From Nomia melanderi (taxonomy: Eukaryota; Arthropoda; Insecta; Hymenoptera; Halictidae), in contig NC_135006.1 of the NCBI RefSeq assembly GCF_051020985.1, forward strand, positions 15,765,501-15,829,500: a DNA stretch of 64,000 bases, read 5' to 3'. Shown here one piece after another: positions 36,617-46,618 of this stretch (position 1 is its first letter; each line of letters opens with the position of its first letter). The position numbers and the translations under genes are program-made. The notes under the pieces were generated by a model. The model had not been told where the DNA came from. It saw only the letters and a list, made by a program, of their open reading frames with translations, and searched no databases.

Positions 36617-36850
36617 AGTTTCCGTTAGCCTTCGAAAGGTGCGCAGAGTGTCTCGATAGCGGGGAACGCGACACGCGCTAAGCGGATTTCGGAAAATCGA
36701 AAATTTACCCGAACGAACGAACGGTTCGAATCGGTTCTTCCTTCCGGTCGGAAGCTTACGGGACGGGCGGAAAAGTGCGAGGCGTCGCAGGGCGAGAGGA
36801 GTTTCTCGCGCGCGGCATTTCATGTAACCGTTTATTAAGCCCGAGAAGAA

Positions 36851-36870
36851 AGACAGAGAGAGAGAGAGAA
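36851..36870. repeat. (GA)n low-complexity tract
   Basis: Imperfect AG dinucleotide run of about 20 bases, 235 bases from the CT tract and of opposite strand sense. Confidence 0.85.
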
Positions 36871-38249
36871 GCTTGCCACCTCGTAATTGAATAGCGCTCG
36901 GACAAGTCTCGGGGGTAATTACCCGGGGATTATAAATTTCCAGCGGAATTAATTCGCAACGCGGTCAACCGCTTTCTTTCCCCCGCACGGGGCCTGTTTG
37001 TCGCGATGAGAACAGTCCGCGATTATCGTGCGCCCAGCTGGAAACTGGAATAAATCGCGAGGGTTCCACGTACGCGTCGCGCTCGGCGAACTTTTAATGG
37101 GCTCCTGAAACTGAAGAGGGAAGAAAAGGGAAACGGCGGGACCGGCGACGGGTTTGGCAAGTCGGCCGCGGGGTGGAGGGCGGAAAAAATGCGAGGCACG
37201 TCGGCCCCAGTCGATTCCGGAAGATTTAATGCAAGCTCGCCGATGCATTCGTAAATCTTTCCCGCCGAGCCGCGAAAAACTCTGCAACGACTTACTGCTG
37301 GCTGCTGACTTACGATCGAGCCGGCCGGGGTCCTTGATCTCCTGCCTCGTCCCGTCGCGGGACAAAAACGGGAGGAGGAAACGTCACTCGCGAGAGGCAG
37401 ACTTCACTGGTCGACGCACGAACTTTATTATCGTACTCTCTCCCCAACTGCCACGATTAATTCGCCGGACTCGCCTGGCCGCTCTTGTCACGATCACGAC
37501 TCGTTAGAACCCGTGCTCGTTATTAACTTCTCCCTCGGATCGGCACGATCCGGGATACCTCCGATCGACGTGGCTTCCCGTGTTCCTCGGGGCCACCGAT
37601 CGGTTCGACATTCGACGACTGGCGATTAATTAATCAAATCAACGGGGCACTACGGTCCCCGATCACGATCTCCTCCTGTCGACGACGATCACGTTCCCTG
37701 GGAACTATCTCGGCGCGGTTCCTGAAGATTCTCCTCGTCGGATGTTCCACGGAACGGTCCCGACGATCGCTGAAAGCTCGCGGTGAGTTTCTTTTCGATT
37801 AAAACCGGCCTGACGCGCAGGGTGTATTTCATTTGAAATTCGTCCCCGAAGCGCCCGACGCGCGACCGACGGAGTTAATCAACGTCCGATCGTCTGTTTA
37901 ACGCTCCGCCTGGCGCCCCTTTAACAGATTAACTTTCACCCTTGAGAATTACGGACGCAATTCCGTCGAGACCCTCCGTGAACTGCGAACTCCGGCCCGG
38001 TTCAATTAAAGGAAGCTGGGGAAAAAACGGTTGACGCGCTTTTCACGGCGTTACGTTCTTCTCAATTAGGTTTAACACCCTTCCAGTAGCCCCGTAACAC
38101 CTGCTCTCCCCTTCCGCGGCTGTCAATTAATCTTTTCAGCCGGCGACACGGGAAGAATCACTTCCGACGCGAGTCCAAATGCGATCATTATTCAAAGAAG
38201 GCTCTTGCCTCCGGGTTTCTCACGAGACCGATAGAAACGCTCCTCGATC

Positions 38250-38269
38250 GGTCGGTCGGTCGATCGATC
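38250..38269. repeat. (GGTC/GATC)n simple repeat
   Basis: Three GGTC units grading into two GATC units. Confidence 0.85.
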
Positions 38270-38725
38270 ACGCGCGGTCCGACGAATCACCGATCGATTC
38301 TCGATCGAAATCGAACGCGACGGAGCTCCGATAGATAAATCGAACGAGGAAGCGATACCGGCGACCGCGCACGAGAGAATTATAGATCCCAGATAGATCG
38401 AGTCGCTGTACGATCCTCGTAGTCCCTTGTCGCGGATCGTCGTCGAAGGAGAAAGATCGATCAGCCGTGGTACCGTGCGGAACGATTCACGAGTTTTCGA
38501 TCCGAAGGATCTTCATCCGTTTTCCCTCCTCTTAACGGGCGCACTTTGTTCGATCGTTGTTCGATCGACGGGAAAATCGTGGTCTCACTGGACGAAGACG
38601 ACGCGCGGTCGACGCGGCATCGACGGTGACGGCGCTGGCTCGTCGCGACCGATCGATCCGACGATCGCGCCGGATCCAACGATCGGCGTGCCTGGAGGAA
38701 GGGGGTGTCGATCGGCGTCGCGAGA

Positions 38726-38745
38726 GCGTCGCGTCGCGTCGCGTC
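38726..38745. repeat. (GCGTC)n pentanucleotide repeat
   Basis: Four tandem copies of GCGTC, all CpG-containing. Confidence 0.9.
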
Positions 38746-39036
38746 CCGGTTGTACGTGGTCAGTTCGGCGTCGTGGAGCGCACTGAGTCTAACAGCCCCA
38801 CCCGCTACGAGGAAACTCGACGCCCGGCGTCGCGTAGATTCATCCCCATCGGTTGCCCGGAGCAACGCCGGCGTACGCGAGGGAAGCGACGCGACGCAAG
38901 CGTCCCGGACTACTGCCGAAGGCCCAGACGACGCGCCGCAACCGGTGCGTACCGGACCGCTCGCTCTCTGCCTAACCCGCCGGGCCAACTTCCGGCGATC
39001 CCTGACAACCCCTTCGTTACCTTCCCGATCACTCTT

Positions 39037-39286
39037 CTAACACATTGCGCACCGGCAACGAGAAATCTCGTTTTTATATTAAAACACTTAGCTATGCAAC
39101 TTCGCTGATTACCGCAGCATTGAAGAAATATCAAATTTAATTCGAATCGATTATCTATTTAGAATATATTGCATAACAATATGATACCTGAATTTTTCTA
39201 TGTACAGTGATATAAGTTGACCTCAGTGAAAATTGCCGTCCGAACAATTCAGTTTTCTGAGAATTAGACGGTACGTAATGTGTTAA
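39037..39286 (+). mobile_element. Family C TTAA-flanked MITE, copy 2 (250 bases)
   Basis: The left end CTAACACATTGCGCACCGG and the reverse complement of the right end, TTAACACATTACGTACCG, match at most positions. The target site is CTAA on the left and TTAA on the right, so one base has changed. The first 85 bases after the terminus are closely similar to the copy at 20186, including the hairpin CGAGAAATCTCG. The interior is AT-rich and non-coding. Confidence 0.7.
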
Positions 39287-41063
39287 CGAGCGTCATGGAA
39301 ACCTTCACTGTTCTTCCGTAGAGTTATTCTTTTGTAGCAAAGAAAGGCAGGAACGATTATTCACTATTTGTTACGTTATTGAACGTTTTCATTTGATCGA
39401 TTATCTTGCCTGTTACGATTGTTTTTAAATCATTAGAGAAGCGTCGATCATCGACTAGTATGGCGCCAGGTAATACGTCCAACGCGGATCAATTTCTGCG
39501 TTGCTTTACATTTACACAGCAAATTGAAACATCCCAATTGTACGCGAGCAACAGACACAATGTCTCTTTTGTTTGCGATGCTTTAATAGAACTCTTTGCC
39601 AACCACTTGAACAAATTTGTTCGGAGTTCCAAAAATCTTTCGAAAGCACGTTTCCAGGATCTGATATAGGTGAACTAAGATTTCGAATGATAGAGTCAGG
39701 GGATAACCTAGACTCCGGACAATCGAGATCGCGACCCGGTTAGTCGAGGTGCTACTGTAATTGCCTTTTGATCGTCGAGGGCCGAGACTTCTTTAATCGA
39801 AGGGGTTGTTCCTTCTCCCCTTCCGAGACTCCCGGTGGGCCGTCCCTTCTGGAGTTCGGTGAAGTTCTGAACTGCTTCGTGTACTTCGTGAAGATGATTG
39901 AAAAATATTTACTCGGGTGTCCGGTTTTTCCTCCTCGGTTTTCTTCCCCCAGTAGCGAGACAACTGTCGGTCGCCTCGTTGGAACAGGATTACAACCGAG
40001 TCCCAGTGTTTACAGTGTCGCGGAACTTCGATTTCAGTTGGCGACCTCGCGTTATAGTAATGACGCCGCTCCTCGAGGGGAGGAACGGTTCCGCGGGGTA
40101 GCCGCGCGGCGAACTTTTAGGTGTCCCTTTCGCAGGGGGTTTCCCTTCGATCGGTCTTTAAACGAAGTTGGAATTACTTTCGAGAAACCGATGGACGAGA
40201 AGCGTCGTTTGGGTTTTGTAACTCCCGCGACTGTCCGATAGCTACCGACGACTAATTAAACTTTCACGCGGAAAATGTCCCCGCGAATTACTCGGCTCGT
40301 CCTCGATCATTTTACTTTTACCACCGGCCCCATTATCCAGGACGGCGTGCCGATCCAATTTAAATTCCAAGACGGTCATTCCGGTTGCATTTTCGAGCTA
40401 ACCGTCCCAACCAAGAAATATGCAACACACCAACACCGCGAACTCGGAAAATTTCAAATTACATTTAAAGAATGTCTCGTGCAATTAACGCTTCTTGGAG
40501 CATGCACGCCGAGCACCGAAACTTTCGCGAGTTCGTCGGTGTGCACGGAATTCGAAGATAAAGTTTCATATTTCCACTGTAACGGGCTGTAACTAGGGCG
40601 AAACTCGAGGTGAGGCTGGACGAGCGTAAGAAAATCGAGCAGACGTCTCGCAATCTCGAGTCCTTCCATTTTTTTCTCCGGCGAGATTCCTCATGCTTGC
40701 GCGTCTCGTTTCGTCACGCTGCGCTTTCTTTACGCCTCCCGTTCTTTTCTCCGGCCGCTGCAATTTTTCCTTAATCGCGATCGGACGCAGGAGACTGCGC
40801 GCGATTTCCCACGGACACGGCGACATTATCCGGATAACGCGGCCATCTGTCGCGAGATGAGTCGCGGATTCGCGGAGGGGAAACTGGTCGAGCTTCTTTC
40901 GGTCGTTATCCAGTTAACGTCGTCACGGTACGAGATCGGTTCTTGCAAGGCTCTCCACCGATTCGCTTCCCATCGCGGCTACTAAATCCTTCGTTCCCGA
41001 GGTACAGGCGATCGTAGACTGTCCAGCGCAATCGATGACACCTTTGATCGCTGGTAGGCCGTT
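39287..41063. other. Non-coding stretch next to the family C element
   Basis: The first 430 bases are AT-rich and include the small open frame at 39460-39669. The rest is CpG-rich. Open frames at 39768-40241 and 40275-40592 on the plus strand have no recognisable domain and were not accepted. Confidence 0.45.
39460..39669 (+). CDS. Small hypothetical open frame, 69 codons
   Basis: It runs from ATG to TAG, with a start context of GTATGG. Unlike the Arg/Pro-rich chance frames elsewhere, it has ordinary protein composition: MAPGNTSNADQFLRCF at the start and an amphipathic-looking SFVCDALIELFANHLNKFV segment around residues 35-53. It lies in an AT-rich island 174 bases downstream of a TTAA element. 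It could be a relic of a transposon gene, a short peptide, or chance. No family was recognised and no adjacent exon was found. Confidence 0.15.
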   Translation: MAPGNTSNADQFLRCFTFTQQIETSQLYASNRHNVSFVCDALIELFANHLNKFVRSSKNLSKARFQDLI

Positions 41064-41421
41064 TTAACACTGAATCCACCGAACGGGTCAAAATCACCCA
41101 TTCCTGATGTCTTCGCTTTGCAATTACTAGAAAGATAACAGATGTTCCTCCGAGAAATAGCAATGAACAATATTCTTTTCAATTATTCAAGGATCTACTC
41201 GTTTCTTCGTTTCTTCTAATTTCAGAACTCAAAACGTTTCAACGTTTCTATTTCGTAATTATCGATATCTTAAAAGCATTGAATATTCGAAATGAACTTG
41301 ACAGTGAATAGTCCCACTGGAATACTATAACGAATGTCCGAAGGAGTTGATAATAATCAATTATTACAATTTTCATAGAGATTACACTATAATCGTATTA
41401 AATCGGTAGTTCTAGTGTTAA
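41064..41421 (+). mobile_element. Family A TTAA-flanked MITE, long variant (358 bases)
   Basis: The left end is TTAACACTGAATCCACC and the reverse complement of the right end is TTAACACTAGAACTACC. TTAA bounds both ends. The left third (CTGATGTCTTCGCTTTGCAA, then ATAACAGATGTTCCTCCGAG) follows the copies at 6376 and 44171. The right half is different and matches the truncated copy at 29881-30036. The element therefore represents a longer subfamily. Non-coding. Confidence 0.7.
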
Positions 41422-43145
41422 TTTCCTCAGTTTGTTTTCCGGACTCAACCCTGACTACTAAGCAACTCATATATACTCCACTGTTCTCCATTCGCTCGAG
41501 AAGCTGGTATCTTCTAAGTATATCGTGAAACATGTTAGTCAGATCGAATCCAGCAAAGATTGCCCCTACCTTCGATCGCCAGCAAACCAACTCGACGATC
41601 TATGAGTTACGATTCAACTCGATCTCACCAACTACGAGTATTTCCCTCGGATCACCTGTTCTTCGCGTTGGCAACGATCATGACCGGCTTCGGCTCGATT
41701 CGACCGTACCGTTGACCGCCAGCGTGAATCAGGTCTTCATCGCCGGCTATGGCGTTCGATCGACCGCTTCGCGCAGTTTCCAGCGAAACAATCTTGACGC
41801 GAGAATTGGTCCGCGACTCTTCCGGAATAAGATACCACAGGGAACAAGGCGAACAGAGACGGACAAAGGGGGCGAGAATGGGAGAGGGAGAGGGAGAGGG
41901 CAAAGGACAGACGCGCTCGTGGACCGGCCGCGTCAGACGGGCCGATATTAATGGAGGCTCGAGTGTACTTGCAGCTTGCATGAGCTATGGGTCTGTCGTC
42001 TGGTCCCGGCACCGGCGGAACGAGCCTGTTGGCGTGTTTTGATGCACGACCGGCCGCAATTCAATTATTGATCCCTGACTTATCGGCTCGTTCGATTTGA
42101 TCCCGCCGAATTGAATCTACCGGCCGGAGCAAAGCGATCCTCGCGATCGCTGCTGTAGCCGGCCGCCGGAGCGTTGCATCGATCAACGTATCCGCGCGGG
42201 CGGAGTCTTTAATTGAACCTCCCATCGCGTTATTGACCTCCGATCGCTCGCAGAGATTCCACGGACCGAAGTTCCGCGTCTGCGAAACTTTCGATCCGTT
42301 TCATTTCCACCGTGAGCCTTCGAAGCGATTCAGAAATATTTTGTAGCTTGATGCGCGTAAGTCCGAACACTCAACGTTTGCGACACTAACTCTTCGTGTA
42401 ATTGACTTCGTGCGATACATATTCACGCGTGAATCGTTGTTGAGTTTCAAGAAGCGTCTGCCTCGACGGACGATGTCGAACATTTCGAACGAAGAACTTC
42501 GTGCAAAGGTTTAACTTTTCGAGAGTGTATCGGCGGAAAGTCGTTTGAAGGATAGAAGTCCGGGAAGTTGCGACGTACTCGCGAGGGCTTGAGAAATGGT
42601 TAATGAAAACGCGGAACTGAGTGCCCAGTTGCCTGCACGGAGGTTAAAGAGCAATGGAAACCCACGGGGAACCGGCAAGACGACGTTCGAGTGAAAAAGG
42701 AAAATCAGGTGGAGAGGACAGGCGTAGTTTCCCCTCGCAGTTCAATTCTCCTTTGTCGGCTGAATGTCTCCGGGTCTCCCGTCTCGCTCGAAATTTCCTC
42801 TAATTAAGCGTATTTGCTTTCCACGCTTTCCGGCAAGGAATGGTGTGACGCACCGCGAGCAAGTTTCCCTTCATTGTTTCGTGACGGAGCTCTCGCGGCG
42901 GGGGCGTCGAATTTATCGTGGAACAACAGCCCGGCGACTTTTCGCGCGGTAGTTGAACGCGGCGGACGGGAAGCTGCTCGTGTTTTGCCTGATCGTCGTT
43001 AACTCTCGCTTCTCCCTCATTTTCAGAAATTACTTCGCCCCGTGGCATCGAACCGACGCGGCGACAAGAGAGCAACGTACAGGGGGAACGAATAATTTCA
43101 CGCGCGAGTCTTCCTATCGAAAAGAACAGAAGAAACTTCCCCGAA
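41422..43145. other. Non-coding stretch, no genes recognised
   Basis: Mixed composition with a GA-rich repeat at 41874-41901. The plus frame at 41532-41951 is partly generated by that repeat. Nothing else was recognised. Confidence 0.5.
41874..41901. repeat. (GGGAGA)n simple repeat
   Basis: About four tandem GGGAGA-type units, followed by CAAAGG. Confidence 0.9.
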
Positions 43146-43368
43146 TTAACGCTGAAACTACCGAACAGTGAAGTTGACTTTTTGAAATTCCTCTATAGAA
43201 ACTCCGAGTGAGCGTCTACTGAGATTTCAATTGATTTTCAATTCACTTCGCGTATCGCTGCATCGATTCCTCTAATAATTTATTAGAGAAACGTCTGTTA
43301 CCTTTCCAGTAATCGCGAAAGAGATCGGGAATAAGTCATTTTGAGTTACATGGTAGTTTCAGTGTTAA
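43146..43368 (-). mobile_element. Family A TTAA-flanked MITE, full-length copy in reverse orientation (223 bases)
   Basis: The left end TTAACGCTGAAACTACC and the reverse complement of the right end, TTAACACTGAAACTACC, match at 16 of 17 positions, the cleanest termini of the family here. The interior runs in the opposite direction to the copies at 6376, 41064 and 44171, with GACTTTTTGAAATTCCT on the left and the GGTAACAGACGTTTCTCTAA block read on the minus strand. TTAA bounds both ends. Non-coding. Confidence 0.8.
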
Positions 43369-44170
43369 AACACCAGACTTATACATCTCGTTTAAGGCGT
43401 ACAACAAAATTCCGATGAACTCGTTCAACGTAGCACGAAGCGAATTCAATTAACGCAGCCGGTTATGGAGGCGAGAAGGTAACCGGATGGTTATTGTCTT
43501 GTAAACGACACAACATATGAAAATTACTGCCCGTCGTTATAATGCTGGATCGCTGGCATTCACGTGCCCTTAGCTATCGCGAGCGAGCGAGGAAAGCGTG
43601 CCGCGACACGCGTTATTGGTCGCGCGATACAATTTTAAGCGTGCGTTGGTGGTCGAACGGCGGACCGTGCACGTGATCGGCCCAATTCAATACAGTTTTC
43701 ATTACATTAACGTTGGCTCGCCGAGCCAGGAACTCCGTAGTCTCTGTGACCCGTAATATTTCGGTTAATTAGCCGATCGGTGTTAAACTCGTGCCGGCAT
43801 GCGGGCTGTTTAATTTCGCCGAGCGCGGTCGTAAAGTCGGAATCACGAACGCGGGCTGCGAGTTCGCCAAGTATGCGGACGACCGTCGGACACGCGGGAT
43901 TACGACGAATAGTTTACCCGAGATCCGCGGGAACCAATTATTTCGGTGGATATCTGGTAATGAGTCCGCCGAAGGCTCCGGATAATCCATCCAGCTAAGG
44001 AACGCCGGGGGAGAAAAACTGCCGCGGACCTCAGCACCTTAGCCGAACGAACGGATTAAAGGACGACGCTGCGGTTTTTCCGTCGCGTGCTTAGAAACGG
44101 AACTGGCGAGCAGCTAATCCTGCGGAAACTGAACACCGAGGCTAATCAGCTTCTTCGCGATTAGTACCGT
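43369..44170. other. Non-coding spacer between two family A elements
   Basis: About 800 bases with short open frames only. Three overlapping frames at 43769-43998, one minus and two plus, have no recognisable content. Confidence 0.5.
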
Positions 44171-44337
44171 TCAACGTTGAAACTATCAGATCGGTCAAAG
44201 TAACCCATTACCGATCTCTTTATTTCGCAATTCTCAAACAGGCAATGGACGTTTCTCTGAGAAATGTCGGAGTTTCTATATAGAAATTTGAAAAATCAAT
44301 TTAGCTGCTCGGTAGTTTCAGCGTTAAAAAGATCAGA
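44171..44337 (+). mobile_element. Family A TTAA-flanked MITE, short copy (167 bases)
   Basis: The left end is TCAACGTTGAAACTATC and the reverse complement of the right end is TTAACGCTGAAACTACC. The left target site has become TCAA. The interior keeps CCCATTACCGATCTC and GACGTTTCTCTGAGAAATG but lacks about 55 bases compared with the copy at 6376, so it is an internally deleted version. Confidence 0.65.
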
Positions 44338-46413
44338 CTTTTCGGAATAAGCTGGACGAGACAAACGCGATTCCAATCTTTCAGGGCTCGCGGTCTTCCC
44401 CGGGTTAATGGAAGTGTAAGTTAATTATCGAGGGACTCTTACGGATCGTTGTCGAACCCGACGCGACGACAGCCGGCAACGAATCCCGGGGCGCGTGTTT
44501 TATCGTGGCAACGAACAAAGAATTCAGATCGAAGCGGTGATCATGGGACAAGGGAGGCGCGAAGAAAGAAGTCGATCCGATAGCGGACAACGAATGGCCG
44601 AAACGTGGCGTCTGTCTCGCTCGAGTTCCGAGACAAGGGAGTCTACCCGGCGAGCGCGAGGGAAACGGGACCGGAAAGTCGCAGAGGAGACTTGCCTCTC
44701 GTCCCGACGAAATGTCCCTCTCCGTTGACGTAGCCTGAATACTATCCCACGAGCAGCCAGCTAAATTGTTTCGTGACTGTCGCGTTTAATAGCTTAGTCT
44801 GGCTCGCGGCTCGACGAATCGAACAAAAACAGGGAGGGGAGAACGATTATTGAGTTCGCCGGATTAGATCGGCTCGTCTTTGTTCCGCTGGGACACTCTC
44901 GATGAGGATTTGAGCGGGGTAAACGAAACTACGGTGGAACCTCGGCAGCTCGCGCGGAGACTTCGTCCGTTGCATCCTAATAGCTGGGGATGATTGTTTT
45001 CGGTCTCGATTTCGAGCAACCCTCGAGGTCCCACTGTGTTCTTTCGACGATTGAAACAGAGGGAACGCACGTTACGATAATAGAATCTCCTAACGAACAC
45101 AAAACTAGAAACTACAAGGACTCGTCGACTCGCAGCATCCGAGCATTCGCTCTAGCGCACCCTCGCTTCGAGAGAAATCTTCGGTCGCCGGTTATTAGCT
45201 CGGCTTCGTTCGACTGTCGTGGTTCTTCGCGGATCGGAGAGACCTTGATCGGCAACTTTCCGTCGCGAGTGTACCGATAGGGGCCGGGGGGAGTTCCGTC
45301 GGCGCACGATCTCGTTCTGTTCTGGCTGGGAGGACACCGCGCACGAAGCGAAAGCGGCAAAAGAGAAGAAGAAGAAGAAGAGCGCGTCCAGTATTACAGC
45401 TCGTCCAGCATGAATTATACGAGAACAGGACGTACCGTTCGCGCGGATCCCTACATAAATACGTCGTACAATTACCCAGCCGGCCTCGGCGTTGCGCACC
45501 TGCTCTTTATTTACCCGCAGGTAAGGCATTTTTTGCCGCCGCCGCGCGGCGTTCAATAGCAATCTACAGCATCCGGCGCGCACCGCGAGAGGATCGTTTC
45601 TTCCGTGGATACGCTCACGGGATCGCGTTTCTTCGGCCGGCCATTCTTTCCCCTCTGTCTTCCCGTTGAAACGGCGACGAGCACGATCGCCGGTCGACTC
45701 GTTATCCCGCGAGGAGCGCGCCGACTAATAATTTCCGGCGCGCTTCGCCTCTACGGGCCCCGTTAATATAAATTTCCAGCCAGCTGAATCCATTGTCCAC
45801 TCTCGCGACCGTTCCGCGAGAGGGTAAACAACGAGCGCGTCCAGCGGTGACGTCAAACGCGGAATAAAAGAATCGACGGGGTCGAGTGGAGCCCCCTTCT
45901 CGCCCACCGGACGATTGAAAATTACACCTCGACCCGTCCCGTATTCAGGATTAATGCGACGCGATGCGTACACTCGCGCACATAAGTATCGCGCGCGCCG
46001 TCAGTGCACCGTGCATCGCGTGCGGAGATATGCACACGCATCCCTCGTAAAACAACGATTACTCCTCGCTGCCGCTCGCGACAATTACGTTCCTATCCGA
46101 CTCGTGAAAAAAACTTGTAAAAAGACGCGAGATCGGGATGCAATCTTTTACAGGTGGGCCGATTAACGGGGCAATTAGCTCCTCGCGTTATGATTTCCTT
46201 CGCGACTGCTACGGGCGGAAGTGTTTTATTGTTCGTAATTCGTTGAAAAAGGAGGACAAGCTACGGTCATTCTGTTTGCATCGACTCCGAGGTGATATCA
46301 TTGAGAATCGGAAGATGATATTTAATCGAGGCTTGAAAGGCTTGAGTGAAGTTTTCTTTATATTTGTTAAGTTCCACTTGAAGTCTTATTCAGGAGCCTG
46401 ATATTGCGACGAG
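44338..46413. other. Non-coding stretch with a trinucleotide repeat
   Basis: CpG-rich DNA with no supported gene. Open frames at 44990-45280 and 45152-45583 cover the AAG repeat and its flank on opposite strands and are taken as chance. Confidence 0.5.
45363..45381. repeat. (GAA)n trinucleotide repeat
   Basis: About six GAA units, giving a run of Phe codons on the minus strand. Confidence 0.9.
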
Positions 46414-46618
46414 TTAACGGTTTGCGGACGAACGTCGACATTTTACCAAGATCAAACTTTCATGTTTAGAATATCGAGTTCAAAACGAATGATTCAACTG
46501 CTCGAACAGCGAGGAATCAGTACAGTTACTGTATTCTCTATTATTTAAGCATTCGATGCCTAATTTGGTAGAATCTGCAGGTTTTGCATGCTTCGGGGAA
46601 TCTTCGTCAAAGGGTTAA
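46414..46618. mobile_element. Probable TTAA-flanked MITE, diverged (205 bases)
   Basis: The left end TTAACGGTTTGCGGACG and the reverse complement of the right end, TTAACCCTTTGACGAAG, share TTAAC, TTTG and a few later bases. TTAA bounds both ends and the interior is AT-rich. The right end resembles family B (TTAACCCTTTG), but the interior does not, so it may be an old family B relative or a separate family. Confidence 0.45.

Larger units (their letters stand above)
33501..38219. other. Long CpG-rich non-coding stretch
   Basis: No supported exon, RNA or transposon in 4.7 kb. Homopolymeric G and C runs and short GA/CT repeats occur. Open frames at 36065-36553 (plus) and 36949-37365 (minus) were checked and show no domain. 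Confidence 0.5.
38220..39036. promoter_or_regulatory. CpG- and GATC-dense block, possible promoter or 5' exon region
   Basis: This block is unusually dense in CG dinucleotides and in GATC/TCGA words, starting with GGTCGGTCGGTCGATCGATC at 38250-38269. It contains a GCGTC pentanucleotide repeat at 38726-38745. TCAGT, which resembles an insect initiator core, occurs on the plus strand at 38760-38764 and as ACTCAGTG on the minus strand at about 38781-38788. No TATA box or clear downstream element is in place. Both strands stay open for about 175-183 codons, but the translations are Arg-rich and overlap, so no coding exon is called. It could be a 5' region of the left-edge gene, but no sequence feature links them. 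Confidence 0.2.
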
